From assembly GCA_030867875.1 (NCBI GenBank), contig JAOWCC010000936.1, forward strand, positions 15,942,095 through 16,006,094: a DNA stretch of 64,000 nt, in the 5' to 3' direction. Of the stretch, positions 1-11,682 are shown piece by piece (positions within the stretch are counted from its first letter, which is position 1; each line of letters opens with the position of its first letter). Position numbers and translations under genes: made by a program. The notes below the pieces were generated by a model. It did not search any database and was not told where the DNA came from. It was given only the letters and a program-made list of their open reading frames with translations. Source of the DNA: Actinernus sp. WN-2022 (Eukaryota > Cnidaria > Anthozoa > Actiniaria > Actinernidae).

Positions 1-842
1 ATGTTGGCCACCGGTCTAAAACTCTTGAACAGCTCGCTGTCGAGGTTAGTTTTCTTCAGCCGTGGGCGAACTTGAGATTTCTTCAGTGAAGTTGGAAATT
101 CACCGGTGGACAGCGATTTTCTCACTATGTCTGTTATAACAGGAGCCAGGAAGTCAGCATGATCCTTAACTACATGTGTAGGCATTGGATCAAGGGCACA
201 TGTTTTCCTTGATAAGGATGTAATGATAGAGTCCTGTATGTAGCAGTTAGAGGGTAGGTTAAAGTCTCTAAATTCACAGGAGAGGGATCTTTGCCGTTCA
301 TAAGAGGGTTCAGCGGAGCCTGACGAGAATGATGTAGTTCCGTTAAGTTCAGTTCTTATATCCTGGATCTTTTTAATGAAGAAATCACTAAAATCTTCAA
401 CAAGCTGCTCTAGTGAACTGTGGGTAGGTAAAGCCGTGTTCTTCGTCCAAAACATTCCATCAATGAGTCTAAATAGTTGGTTACGGTCTGCTTGTTCAAT
501 CTTTGATTTGTAGTAGTTGTTCTTACGAGTTTCTATCAATTTGTTATAATTCCTACATTTTTCATGAAACAGTTGCTTATCTACAGTAAGGCCTGATTTC
601 CTGTATTTGCGTTCCATACGACGTTTATCACGTTTAGCTTCACGGAGTTCATCGTTATACCAGATAGCGTGTGGGCGGTGTTTTACCCATCTTGTTTGTA
701 CAGGCGCATAAGTATCGTAGATTTTTTTAAGTGTTTCATTATATTTAGTAACCAGATCGTTTATCTTATCCATACCAGAATAGTCAGACTGAAAGAATGA
801 TTCAGTTAAATCATTATGAAAGACTATTCTTACTGAATTTTG
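1..842 (-). mobile_element. LINE ORF2 fragment (linker and start of RT), runs off the window
   Basis: The minus strand is open from about 842 to the window edge. The translation has the basic region found between endonuclease and reverse transcriptase in CR1/Jockey-like LINEs (WVKHRPHAIWYNDELREAKR). It ends in the beginning of the RT domain (RPRLKK, then SFRPVAN, at the window edge). Downstream RT motifs lie outside the window, so completeness cannot be judged. Upstream of 842 the reading is lost, so no endonuclease is present here. It lies in the PATJ/MPDZ-like gene beyond exon 6, in the same transcriptional orientation. Confidence 0.8.
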
Positions 843-1034
843 TGGTGCAGCTTATACATTGTACATGAGGTTTTTCCTTAAACCTTTCGGCTTCTGTTTA
901 TCAGGCTGAAGTTAGGGGTGTGGCTTATACGTGAGGTGCATCTTGTACATGATAAAATATGGTAGTCACTACTGTTAGCAGTAACTTTCCTGATCACATG
1001 AATTCATACAAAATCTGATCTTTTTTTAACAAAC

Positions 1035-1131
1035 CCGAGCTACTTTCTCCTACGTAACCAGCGATGGTAATGCCAAGTCCCTTGTTTCCCTTGACCAGGT
1101 CTATGTCAAATGTATCTACCTCGTGCTCTTC
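1035..1131 (-). CDS. PATJ/MPDZ: PATJ/MPDZ-like exon 6, first part of PDZ3
   Basis: The acceptor is TTTTCCAG after position 1131 (minus-strand reading) and the probable donor is GTTTGT at 1034. The 97-bp exon reads from EEHEVDTFDIDLVKGN into GLGITIAGYVG, the carboxylate-binding loop of a PDZ domain closely matching PDZ3 of MPDZ/PATJ. It starts in phase 0 and ends one base into a codon. The exon that completes the PDZ domain (the GIFV and DGR segments) lies outside the window. Confidence 0.82.
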
Positions 1132-1654
1132 CTGGAAAATAATCAATGATAACAATCAGCACAATATACATTACATACATGTACATGTATACATGTACAG
1201 GGATTGAGCCAGAAGGGACAATTTGGCCCTTTTGCAAGTGATCTGGCATTTAATTTCCTTTGGAAGCAGAGAAATTAAGCTGGTCAAAGTGGGTCTTCCA
1301 AAATATTTTCTAACCCTGTTGTTATTTTGCCATTAATAAAAATCATATAAGCTAAGTGGTCATATGATACAAAAACTCATTAACTATAAAAGTTACATGT
1401 ACAAATGTAGGTCAGGCCGGATGGCAAAATATTTTGCTCTCTGTCTTTTTGTACAGACCTTGCTGCGCTCGGTCTATACGTCATGACCTCGAGCAAAATA
1501 TGTATTCCATCCATGCAGCTTTCTCACTCAGTCAATAAGTACATGTGCATATACCTACATGTAGTCCTTCATGGCAAAATATTTGGCTGGCATTGTGACC
1601 CAAATACACATATCTGAGTGGAGGATTATTTGTAAGGGTATAATAACAATAAAT
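1132..1654. other. Intron 5 flank, no gene
   Basis: This is the intron sequence between exon 6 and the 4.8 kb inverted-repeat element. It is rich in the palindromes ACATGT and TACATGTA, and no coding feature is seen. The last four bases (AAAT, 1651-1654) are the left copy of the target-site duplication of that element. Confidence 0.6.
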
Positions 1655-4079
1655 GTGACCTTTCACGAGAAAACATACACTAACGCTTTTCCGTTAAACG
1701 GGCAAATTTAAACGGTTAGTAAACGCTTTTTTGGGTCGTTTAAACGCTTTTTCAGATCGTTTAAACGCTTTTTCAGATCGTTTAAATGGGCAGCTTAGGA
1801 AAGCAAACGGTTTACCAAAACGTTTAAATGGACTGGGTTGAAGAGCAATCGGTTTCTAAAAACGTTTAAACGATCTTGGAAAGTGATTAAACGGTTTTCG
1901 GTGATAGCCTAAACAATTAAACTGCTTGCGGAAAGCAACTCGCGAGTGTCTTGTTGGCCCTGTAAATGTTTGCGGATAAGAGCGCGTCACTGGATGGATT
2001 TCTATACAGGGGCAAGAAATTTCACTCAAAGGCATGATCTTGGAGTTGAAACTGAAACAAAAAGCGCTAACTCCTTGCAGTTTGTTCAACTTTGCGAATA
2101 ACTGCAAGGAAAACAATACTTCAAATGCCCTAACAGGTTTCAGACAACTTCAATAAAATCGTTGTACACTTACATCCAATCAGAATATGAACTACTCTCA
2201 CGGTCATATGATTTTGGAAGAAAGATTTTAGATTTAGATTTTATTAAAGTAAACTATACAATAGCGAATGCACTAAAATAATAGTAGGTACTCTCTCTAC
2301 CGTTGTCAGTTTCTCAGTTTCCCTGCTCTTCGACTGATGCAATGGGGAAAGTAAAAGCAAGCCGTTAAACTCACCTGTAAACTTGTCTAAATTGCCATTT
2401 GCAGGCCTATCTTTTTCTTCTTAGGTGTCTTCTTTGCAATCCGATCTTGCGACTCCCGTTGTGTTCATTACTGTTGAACCGGCACCGAATGATTTTGAAT
2501 GCGAATTTCCTGATCCGACTTCCGATCCCGGGTGGTTTGTTATGGAAGTTAAATGTAGTTCCAGTGTTCCGACTTACTGGTAGTAACATATTAATCAGAA
2601 ATATTGTGCTACAGTTGTACATATACTCGCGCAAATGATTCGGCATGGCGGATCCCTTGTTTTTCTGCAAGAACACTGATTATTCTGAGCGCATCAGTGC
2701 CGTCATGCGCGCGAAGTTGTAAGTTAATTTGCATGTTTCCATAACAACAAAGAAAACAATACTTTTGACAGGCAAAGTTTCCAGTTCATACCTTACAAAC
2801 ATGCTGTGGATCAACAAGACAAAGAAACCAAAGACAACATTTTCGAGAAGTTAGAATCAGCCAACAGTGTTAATGTAAATATTGCCAAACGATGTTTTCA
2901 ATAAAATGTTTATTTTACTCTTAATGGCTAAATTTGGTGATATGGGTTTAAAAACAATGAACAAAGTCGAGCGCAACTGCCTCGTGGGATGCGGAAATCA
3001 GTTTGATATACACCAGGAGGTTTGCCATATCCAGGGATTGAAGATAACCAACTATGGAACCCCGTATTGGACCCTTTGAATCATCTAAACTGTTTCGGGA
3101 CCCCTACAATAAAATAGGTCTGAACTGTTCCGGGACCCCCTACAATAAAATAGGTCTGAACTCGATAAAAAAAAACATTTCAACTCCAAGCATTGGATGA
3201 CTTAAATGTTTTCCTTGCTGTGGTTAGTAGTCAGTCATTCTAATACATACATGTACTTGATGTAGAATCGGTATTTAGGGGAGGGGGGGGATGAAAAAAA
3301 GGTTAGATGCCACTCAAAACGTCTGACAGCAATCCCCTGGCGGCAGTGATGTTCACTACATGGCTTGTTCATTTCACTCCGGTGTGTTTATCTTCACATC
3401 ACATTCTCTGGTCGATCTGGCGTACAGCATGGCTTGATTGTTCGATGTTTCAGTGTTCAGGCCAGGTAAGTAATTCTGTACAATAATTTTATATAACGCT
3501 AATGTTCTTATATGCTGCCCTTTACAAGTAAGTTCAAACACTTGTGATAATTATAATTTCTGAAATTGAAGTTGGGACCCCGCGGTATGTTTGTGTCCGA
3601 AATGAGACACGTGTCTGCATCCCTGAGTCGGTCGTTTTCTCAGGCTTGAGAATCATAAAACTTGGAAGATGCCGCTTTGCAGCGTAAATCTTAGAAAACC
3701 TCTAGCACCCAGGTTATTTACCTTATGGAAATTCATCTTACATTTTGTATAACGGTGTTACATTTAAATCTCGTATTTTGTCACACCTTCGTTATCTGAG
3801 GATTATAATAATTATTTATTTCTTTATTGCAAACCAGCAATTCCCATAAGTGAGTTTCGAACCGTTTGAATTAAGTTGAACTTCTTGCGGGTCGAACTTC
3901 TTGCGTTTAAGAAGTTCTTGCGATTCGATGAGGGTGAACGTTTGTTTACTGGCTCGTCCATGTCCGTGGCAGAGGACAGTCGCCAAGGCTCACCCGCGGT
4001 AAAAAATACGAAATATCGATCTGTCAAAACAAAAGGAAGATAAGTTCTCATGGTGAAGTACGAAGTGCGGCATGTAAGA

Positions 4080-4441
4080 TAGTTTGGTTGTTCAATTAAA
4101 CGGTTTGCCAAGGCAATTAAACGGCCAAACACGGACTATTGAACGATCTGACAAATCGTTTAAACGGTTTCTGTTTTGAAGCAAACGATTTGCGAAAACG
4201 TTTAAACGGGCAGGCTGAAAAAGCAAACGATTTTTCAAATCGTTTAAACGAAATTCTAAACCGTTTAAACTATTTTCGAAAACGTTTAAACGGTTTTCGA
4301 AAACGTTTAAACGGTTTTCGAAAACGTTTAAACGATTTGCGAAAACGTTTAAACGGGCAGGCTGAAAAAGCAAACGATTTTTCAAATCGTTTAAACGAAA
4401 TTCTAAACCGTTTAAACTATTTTCGAAAACGTTTAAACGGT
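4080..4441. repeat. Array of AAACGTTTAAACG-type palindromic repeats (left of LINE)
   Basis: Units of roughly 20-21 bp such as TTTTCGAAAACGTTTAAACG follow each other, each containing the octamer GTTTAAAC. Longer sub-blocks of about 120 bp also recur, joined by GGGCAGGCTGAAAAAGCAAA. The palindromic units leave open frames on both strands (Asn/Leu/Arg-rich peptides), which are a by-product of the repeat and not genes. The array resumes after the LINE at 6223. Confidence 0.85.
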
Positions 4442-6222
4442 TAAATTTGAGATATTTGAGCCTGTCACGACTGAGGAACTGTCAAATCTCATCAGTACTT
4501 CATGTTTGAAATCTTGCGCCCTTGATCCAATCCCTGCATCAGTTCTAAAGGGCTGTTTTGATTCGCTGTTGCCGTTCTTCACCAGGGCTGTGAATTTTTC
4601 ACTAGATCATGGCGTATTCTCCGATGACTTGAAGGAAGCTATGCTCAAACCGTCACTTAAAAAGCCGTCCCTTGATCACGAAGTCTTCAAAAATCATAGA
4701 CCAATATCGAACCTGGTGTTTCTTTCCAAGTCTTGTGAAAAAGTGGTTGCATCTCAACTTAACCGTCATTTGCGTGACAACAATATCGAAGAACTTTTTC
4801 AGTCCGCCTATAAGTCAGGACACAGCACTGAATCTGCGCTCATCAGGGTCCAAAATGATGTTCTTCGTGCCATCGACGAGGATAGATGTGTTATTCTGCT
4901 GTTATTAGATCTCTCGGCAGCCTTTGACACGGTCGACCACCATATTCTGTTGTCTAGGCTGTCTGAGTGCGCCGGGACAGAAGGCACAGTACATGCATGG
5001 TTTACGTCATATCTATCTGGTCGAAAGCAGTTTGTTTGCATCGAGAATGCAAGGTCTTCAAGTCGTCCTTTGACCTGTGGTGTCCCACAAGGGTCGGTCC
5101 TTGGACCGATCTTGTATCTCATCTACACCGCCCCTCTCGGTGATATAATGCGTCGTCATGGTATTTCTTATCACATGTATGCCGATGACACACAAATATA
5201 TCTCACCTTCAAGTCATCTGTGTTGGGGGATATGGAGCAGTCTCGTGCTAGAATCGAAGCCTGTTTACGCGACATAAATTGCTGGATGCTGTTTAACAAC
5301 CTTAAGTTAAACAACGATAAGACAGAGCTATTGGTTCTACACTCGAAGTATCGCGCTCGGCCATCATTAGAGTCTGTTGCCGTTGGCGATGTCCTGGTTC
5401 CGCCCACTCACGCTGCACGGAACATTGGTGTTGTTTTCGACAGCACTATGAATCTTGACAGACACGTAAACGAAATATGCAAGTCAGCTTATTACCACAT
5501 TAGGAATATTTCTCAAGTTAGGAGATTTCTTAGCTATGACTCTACGAAGACTCTTGTTCATGCTTTTGTCACCTCAAGGATAGACAGCTGTAATGCGCTT
5601 TTGTACGGTCTTCCAAGCTGTTTAATTCAGAGGCTGCAATACGTACTAAATTCTGCTGCTAGGCTTGTCTCACTAACACGAAAAGCTGAACATATTACGC
5701 CAATATTAATGCAACTACATTGGCTCCCGGTAGAGCAACGCATTATTTTTAAGATCTTGCTGTACACATATAAGATAATTAATGGTATGGCGCCATCATA
5801 TCTTAGCGAGCTCGTAACTCCTTATGTTCCTCGGCGTGCTCTCAGATCTGCGGATAAATTGCTGCTACAGCAGCCGATCTTCAGGCTGAAATCGTACGGC
5901 CTCAGGGCATTTTCGGTGTGTGCACCTAGCCTCTGGAATGCGCTTCCCCATGAAATCAAGAGTAGCTCTTCCACTTCTATTTTTAAGTGTAAACTTAAGA
6001 CCCATCTTTTTAAACTAGCTTATTATTGACTCTTTTTAGTATTACCTTTTTTATCTTAGATTAGTATTTATTTTATATTTTAACATTGTGTTGTGTTGCA
6101 TAGAGTTTTATTATTTTTATGTGATAAACGTATAGTTATAGATTTTTACTTGATGTAAAGCGCACTCGGGCATTTATGGAGATTGCGCTATATAAATACA
6201 TTATTATTATTATTATTATTAT
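4442..6222 (+). mobile_element. 5'-truncated CR1/L2-like LINE inserted in the GTTTAAAC array
   Basis: The insertion starts in the repeat array and ends with an (ATT)n tail at about 6200-6222, preceded by GCGCTATATAAATA, a typical 3' end of L2/CR1-like LINEs. The array continues directly after it. About 20 bp of array sequence is the same on both sides; this may be the target duplication or simply the repeat. Only the RT part of ORF2 remains. Confidence 0.85.
4446..6029 (+). CDS. LINE reverse transcriptase (ORF2 C-terminal part)
   Basis: The frame is open for 528 codons from the 5' truncation point, so there is no native start codon. It holds the RT motifs of non-LTR retrotransposons: RPISNL, then LLLLDLSAAFDTVDH (first catalytic Asp), GVPQGSVLGPILY, and YADDTQIY (catalytic Asp pair). 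The C-terminal part ends in the common LINE motif SLWNALPHEIK. The endonuclease domain is missing. The unbroken frame suggests a young insertion. It copies LINE RNA by target-primed reverse transcription; this truncated copy is unlikely to be autonomous. Confidence 0.88.
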   Translation, partial: FEIFEPVTTEELSNLISTSCLKSCALDPIPASVLKGCFDSLLPFFTRAVNFSLDHGVFSDDLKEAMLKPSLKKPSLDHEVFKNHRPISNLVFLSKSCEKVVASQLNRHLRDNNIEELFQSAYKSGHSTESALIRVQNDVLRAIDEDRCVILLLLDLSAAFDTVDHHILLSRLSECAGTEGTVHAWFTSYLSGRKQFVCIENARSSSRPLTCGVPQGSVLGPILYLIYTAPLGDIMRRHGISYHMYADDTQIYLTFKSSVLGDMEQSRARIEACLRDINCWMLFNNLKLNNDKTELLVLHSKYRARPSLESVAVGDVLVPPTHAARNIGVVFDSTMNLDRHVNEICKSAYYHIRNISQVRRFLSYDSTKTLVHAFVTSRIDSCNALLYGLPSCLIQRLQYVLNSAARLVSLTRKAEHITPILMQLHWLPVEQRIIFKILLYTYKIINGMAPSYLSELVTPYVPRRALRSADKLLLQQPIFRLKSYGLRAFSVCAPSLWNALPHEIKSSSSTSIFKCKLKTHLFKLAYY

Positions 6223-6440
6223 TTCGAAAACGTTTAAACGGTTTTCGAAAACGTTTAAACGATTTGCGAAAACGTTTAAACGGGCAGGCTGAAAAAGCAA
6301 ACGATTTTTCAAATCGTTTAAACGAAATTCTAAACCGTTTAAACTATTTTCGAAAACGTTTAAACGGTTTTCGAAAACGTTTAAACAACTTTTTTACCCG
6401 TTTAAACGGATAACAAACGGTTTAGAGCACTAAACGGAAA
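6223..6440. repeat. GTTTAAAC palindrome array (right of LINE)
   Basis: This continues the array that precedes the LINE, with the same units and the same GGGCAGGCTG spacer. It ends in the right terminal inverted repeat of the 1655-6473 element. Confidence 0.8.
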
Positions 6441-6477
6441 AGCGTTAGTGTACATTTTCTCGTGAAAGGTCACAAAT

Positions 6478-6881
6478 ATTCTTATTAATAGGGTCGCTCC
6501 AATGTCGGTGTTGATGATACATGTAGTAACTAAATTTAGTTGACCTCACCTAATTTGAAATTTCATGTGCCAACAGTCGTCAGATCAGGGGAGACATTGA
6601 CTCACGGAATCATCTAAACTAGTATACTTTTGTATGGGTTCAACAGGTTTATTTTCACCTGAAGTTTATGTTCAACCCCTCCTAATTTCGCTGTGACCGT
6701 TGGCCTGGCGGTTACACTATTTTAGGTGGCATTAACTTAAATAGTTAACTAACTTAGTTATACTTATTTAAATCATCAACAACGACGTTGGAGCGACTCT
6801 ACATGTATGTACATGTACAGTACCGCCAAGAAACATAGGTACATTTATCACGATTTGCTCGCGATTTGCTCGTTTGCATAC
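6478..6881. other. Intron 5 remainder, no gene
   Basis: Intron sequence without a recognisable feature. Near the downstream exon it has TACATGTA-type palindromes (about 6800-6820). Confidence 0.5.
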
Positions 6882-7055
6882 CTCCTCAGCATGTGGAATG
6901 TCAGGTGGCGGTTCCTCCTCCACCATCCTGGCAATGACTAGTTTCACGTGTTGACCTGCATTACGCAGCACTTGTGCAACCTGCTCGCTACCCATCCCAC
7001 CGACATTGACATCTCCTATTTGCATGATCTGATCATGCTCACCAAGGCGGCCATC
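6882..7055 (-). CDS. PATJ/MPDZ: PATJ/MPDZ-like exon 5, second half of PDZ2
   Basis: The acceptor TTATTATTAG precedes position 7055 and the donor GTATGC starts at 6881, with phase 0 at both ends. It encodes [20 protein letters not shown] followed by the last helix and strand of a PDZ domain ([20 protein letters not shown]), then an acidic linker. Joined to exon 4 it restores the PDZ hallmark ADR-DGRL. The domain should bind C-terminal peptides of membrane partners. Confidence 0.88.
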
Positions 7056-7741
7056 CTAATAATAACAAAAATACAAGTACATGATTGTTTAATGCTCTTA
7101 ACTTTAGCACAAAAACCATACAGACTACAACTGTACAATAACAACACATATAATATGATATGTAAACATGTTTAAGAGTTGTCATTAGAAGCTTAGACTG
7201 CTTGCAAGTCCCTTCTCTTCCACTAATTTCTACATTTATAAACATGGTTCAACATGAAACACCTTCATGATCACTTGTCAATCAGCTTTCATCAAGTGAA
7301 CATCTCTGTTCAAAGTTCTGTTCTACTTGAGTGATCTCCGACATTTGGTATCGTGCAAAATTCAAATTGAAAACTTGAATGTCTAAAAATGCACTAATTA
7401 GAGTAAATGCAAAATGCTATTGACGGGCATAACGGAGCAGCTACAATGCAGCTTGCTGCTGCTGACATTTTCTTGGCTTATTTTAATATTAATTAGCTTC
7501 AGCAATTTAGTATTTTAACATGAGAAGACTTACTTATTGGCTTGACTTCTGAATTTGATATTCAAATTTAGAATCCCAAGAGGGTCTTTTCCTTTTATAC
7601 AACATAGTGCAGGTCCTTGTTTAATTATCATGAATTTTTATTATTTTATTTCCTGCAATAATTGCAGTTGCTGATAAAACTATTTTCTCTGCTGCTACAT
7701 GTAGATACATGTACTAAGAGACAAGATGTTAAACATTTTAC
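7056..7741. other. Intron 4, no gene
   Basis: AT-rich intron of 686 bp with GT/AG borders. No element or RNA gene is recognised. Confidence 0.6.
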
Positions 7742-7882
7742 CCTATCAGCCACTCCTCCTGGTAAAATGGTCTTGATTGACACTCCTGAGCTCCGCCCAC
7801 CAATTATGCCAAAGCCCAGTCCACTACCATCATTATGCAGCTCAATTGTTTCTATTTGACGCCAATGTACACTGTCACTTGC
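7742..7882 (-). CDS. PATJ/MPDZ: PATJ/MPDZ-like exon 4, first half of PDZ2
   Basis: The acceptor is TTTACCAG and the donor GTAAAA, phase 0 on both sides, 47 codons. The translation runs from [12 protein letters not shown] to [10 protein letters not shown], the carboxylate-binding loop, then [13 protein letters not shown]. It is very close to PDZ2 of PATJ/MPDZ, where a W-x-x-I-E-x-I-E-L lead-in precedes the domain. Confidence 0.9.
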
Positions 7883-8171
7883 CTGGTAAATAATAATGCA
7901 AGGTAAGGTGACCTTATTTTAATGTTGGAAACTCGTGACAGTCTTGAAAGACTTACATGTATGAACTTGTGGCCAACGAGAAGCCTATAATTCAATGTAT
8001 CGTATCAGAGAAGCCATCAAGGTTTAACCATTTGCAGTTTGTACAGTGTACAGGAGGGATTATACATGGAGGTGACATGGGTATGGTATTGAAAGGAGGG
8101 GATTATACATGAGTGGGTGATTATTTACTGCAGGTTATGCATGGGGACTATCAACAGACAGGGGGATTATA

Positions 8172-8393
8172 CAGTACCGTGCAAAAAGATTTCAACGGGG
8201 GAAGTTATATATTCTCTGAAAAGAGATATATCCCCTGAAAAAAGGATATTTCCCTTTTGGGGGAAGTTTCAGGGGATATATCCTTTTCAAAAGGGGTTAT
8301 TTCACTTCACGAAAAAGGGATATATCCCTTTTAAAGGATATATCCCCAGGGATATATCCCCAATTAGCGTTGAAATCTTTTTGCACGGTACTG
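8172..8393. mobile_element. 222-bp foldback MITE with TA target duplication
   Basis: Terminal inverted repeats CAGTACCGTGCAAAAAGATT / AATCTTTTTGCACGGTACTG flank an interior of GGGATATATCC-type palindromes. The element interrupts the minisatellite unit at GATTA-TA-CATGG, and TA is found on both sides (8170-8171 and 8394-8395). The TA duplication and the start CAGT fit a non-autonomous Tc1/mariner-type element. The intact unit in neighbouring copies proves the empty site. Confidence 0.85.
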
Positions 8394-9430
8394 TACATGG
8401 AGGTGACATCCTAAATATAAGACAGGGCATGGTGTTAAAAGGAGGGGATTATACAAGAATGGGTGATTATCTACAGGAGACTACATGTATGTGTGGGAAC
8501 TATCCACATGATTTGTACAGTGTACAGGGGGATTATACAGTTTACATAGAGGTCACATGGACATGGTGTTCAAAGGAGGGGATTATACAAGAGGGGGTGA
8601 TTATCTACAGGAGACTATGCATGGGGACTATCTACAGTGTACAGGGGGATTATACATGGAGGTCACATGGACATGGTGTTCAAAGGAGGGGATTATACAA
8701 AAGGGGGTGATTATCAACAGGAGACTATGCATGGGGACTATCTACAGCGTACAGGGGGATTATACATGGAGGTCACATGGGCATGGTGTTCAAAGGAGGG
8801 GATTATACAAAAGGGGGTGATTATCAACAGGAGACTATGCATGGGGACTATCTACAGTGTACAGGGGGATTATACATGGAGGTCACATGGGCATGGTCTT
8901 CAAAGGAGGGGATTATACAAGAGGGGGTGATTATCTACAGGAGACTATGCATGGGGACTATCTACAGTGTACAGGGGGATTATACATGGAGGTCACATGG
9001 ACCTGGTGTTCAAAGGAGGGGATTATACAAAAGGGGGTGATTATACAAAAGGGGGTGATTATCAACAGGAGACTATGCATGGGGACTATCTACAGTGTAC
9101 AGGGGGATTATACATGGAGGTCACATGGGCATGGTGTTCATAAGGAGGGGATTATACAAGAGGGGCTGATTATCTACAGGAGACTATGCATGGGGACTAT
9201 CTACAGTGTACAGGGGGATTATACATGGAGGTCACATGGACATGGTGTTCAAAGGAGGGGATTATACAAGAGCGGGTGATTATCTACAGGAGACTATGCA
9301 TGGGGACTATCTACAGTATATACAGGGGGATTATACATGGAGGTCACATGGGCATGGTGTTCAAAGGAGGGGATTATACAAGAGGGGGTGATTATCTACA
9401 GGAGACTATGCATGGGGACTATCTACAGTT

Positions 9431-9849
9431 ATTGTAGAGAAACTGAAGGAGGTAGAACATTTGCTGTTACTAGTTGTAAATTGTGGAACTCTCTACCATT
9501 AGATTTAAGGAAGCAAGACTCTTTACATTCTTTTAGACGTAACATGTGGAATCGAATTTTTAGTGAGCAAAAATTTATACATCATTTTGTTATTTAATTC
9601 AATTTTATCCGTTATCTTTTCCTGTTGTCCATTTTTATGCCTAGTCTAGTTTTATATATTCTTGCATTTTTATACTTAAATTTAGCTAGTTATAGATTAG
9701 TAGTTTTTTAGATTTTAATATTGTATATGTAGAACGTAGAGCTTTTTATATCACTGTTTGTATTTTAACTACTAGGAGGGCCACAAGTTTATTAGCGTTG
9801 CTATTATGTGTTACCCTCGCTAAATAAAGTCTTTATTATTATTATTATT
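9431..9849 (+). mobile_element. LINE 3'-end fragment inserted in the minisatellite
   Basis: A short open piece encodes GRTFAVTSCKLWNSLPLDLR, the C-terminal motif of CR1/L2-like LINE ORF2, followed by a 3' UTR and an (ATT)n tail after TAAATAAAGTC. The repeat unit is split at CTACAGT, and TACAGT is repeated on the right, which is consistent with a short target duplication. It is extremely 5'-truncated. Confidence 0.82.
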
Positions 9850-11682
9850 ACAGTGTACAGGGGGATTATACACGGAGGTCACATGGGCATGGTGTTCAAA
9901 GGAGGGGATTATACAAGAGGGGGTGATTATCTACAGGAGACTATGCATGGGGACTATCTACAGTATACAGGGGGATTATACATGGAGGTCACATGGACAT
10001 GGTGTTCAAAGGAGGGGATTATACAAGAGGGGGTGATTATCTACAGGAGACTATGCATGGGGACTATCTACAGTGTACAGGGGGATTATACATGGAGGTC
10101 ACATGGACATGGTGTTCAAAGGAGGGGATTATACAAGAGGGGGTGATTATCTACAGGAGACTATGCATGGGGACTATCTACAGTATAGTGTACAGGGGGA
10201 TTATACATGGAGGTCACATGGGCATGGTGTTCAAAGGAGGGGATTATACAAGAGGGGGTGATTATCTACAGGAGACTATGCATGGGGACTATCTACAGTG
10301 TACAGGGGGATTATACATGGAGGTCACATGGACATGGTGTTCAAAGGAGGGGATTATACAAGAGGGGGTGATTATCTACAGGAGACTATGCATGGGGACT
10401 ATCTACAGTATAGTGTACAGGGGGATTATACATGGAGGTCACATGGGCATGGTGTTCAAAGGAGGGGATTATACAAGAGGGGGTGATTATCTACAGGAGA
10501 CTATGCATGGGGACTATCTACAGTATACAGGGGGATTATACATGGAGGTCACATGGACATGGTGTTCAAAGGGGGGGATTATACAAGAGGGGGTGATTAT
10601 CTACAGGAGACTATGCATGGGGACTATCTACAGTGTACAGGGGGATTATACATGGAGGTCACATGGGCATGGTGTTCAAAGGAGGGGATTATACAAGAGG
10701 GGGTGATTATCTACAGGAGACTATGCATGGGGACTATCTACAGTGTACAGGGTGTTTATACATGGAGGTCACATGGGCATGGTGTTCAAAGGAGGGGATT
10801 ATACAAGAGGGGGTGATTATCTACAGGAGACTATGCATGGGGACTATCTACAGTGTACAGGGGGATTATACATGGAGGTCACATGGGCATGGTGTTCAAA
10901 GGAGGGGATTATACAAGAGGGGGTGATTATCTACAGGAGACTATGCATGGGGACTATCTACAGTGTACAGGGGGATTATACATGGAGGTCACATGGACAT
11001 GGTGTTCAAACGAGGGGATTATACAAGAGGGGTGATTATCTACAGGAGACTATGCATGGGGACTATCTACAGTGTACAGGGGGATTATACATGGAGGTCA
11101 CATGGGCATGGTGTTCAAAGGAGGGGATTATACAAGAGGGGGTGATTATCTACAGGAGACTATGCATGGGGACTATCTACAGTGTACAGGGGGATTATAC
11201 ATGGAGGTCACATGGGCATGGTGTTCAAAGGAGGGGATTATACAAGAGGGGGTGATTATCTACAGGAGACTATGCATGGGGACTATCTACAGTGTACAGG
11301 GGGATTATACATGGAGGTCACATGGACATGGTGTTCAAACGAGGGGATTATACAAGAGGGGTGATTATCTACAGGAGACTTATACAGGAGGCTATGCATT
11401 AGATATTCTACTGTCTGTAGATGTATTTGTATTAAAACATGATGAAAGCAGACAAAAAGTTCAAAACAATAAATATGCATGTACTGTAATCTACATGTAC
11501 TGTAATCTACATGTACAAATTAATGTACTCTGATAAATATTAAAAGTATGTAATTTTCATTTTGTTGTGGCTATGTTATATAACACTGTAGGCCTGTTAA
11601 TGTGGCTGCTATTCTCAAGTGAATACATGCATGACTGTACATAATGTATACGTAGTACAGTACTTCATGTTTTCATACTCAC

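Larger units (their letters stand above)
1655..6473. mobile_element. Inverted-repeat DNA element with GTTTAAAC arrays, 4-bp TSD, carrying a LINE
   Basis: The ends are inverted copies starting GTGACCTTTCACGAGAAAA and continuing for about 43 bp with few mismatches (1655-1697 and about 6431-6473). Both are flanked by AAAT (1651-1654 and 6474-6477), which fits a 4-bp target-site duplication. Next to each end lie blocks of repeats centred on the palindrome GTTTAAAC (1690-1890, 4080-4440, 6223-6440). The interior has no intact transposase. At about 2420-2571 there is a short exon-like open stretch after a polypyrimidine-AG that I do not recognise. A LINE (4442-6222) splits the right-hand array. Without it the element is about 3 kb and probably non-autonomous. 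It sits in intron 5 of the PATJ/MPDZ-like gene. Confidence 0.68.
8037..11390. repeat. 110-bp tandem minisatellite in intron 3
   Basis: About 24-25 copies of a 110-bp unit (GTGTACAGGGGGATTATACA... TATGCATGGGGACTATCTACA) fill most of intron 3. Units are highly alike, differing by single bases (CATGGACATGG or CATGGGCATGG). Because 110 is not a multiple of 3 and the unit has no stop in the + frames, long overlapping frames appear, up to 237 codons at 9993-10706. Their frames rotate from unit to unit, and the array is antisense in an intron, so I do not call a protein. The array is interrupted by a MITE (8172-8393) and a LINE tail (9431-9849). Some units start GTATAGTGTACAGG, a small length variant. 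Confidence 0.92.

Noticed and set aside
4092..4444. Open frames on both strands rich in N, L, R and K
   Set aside because: They are created by palindromic GTTTAAAC repeats and read almost the same on both strands.
9993..10706. 237-codon open frame in the 110-bp repeats
   Set aside because: The frame rotates with each 110-bp unit, the same peptide appears in all three frames, and it is antisense in a host intron. It is a consequence of a stop-free unit.
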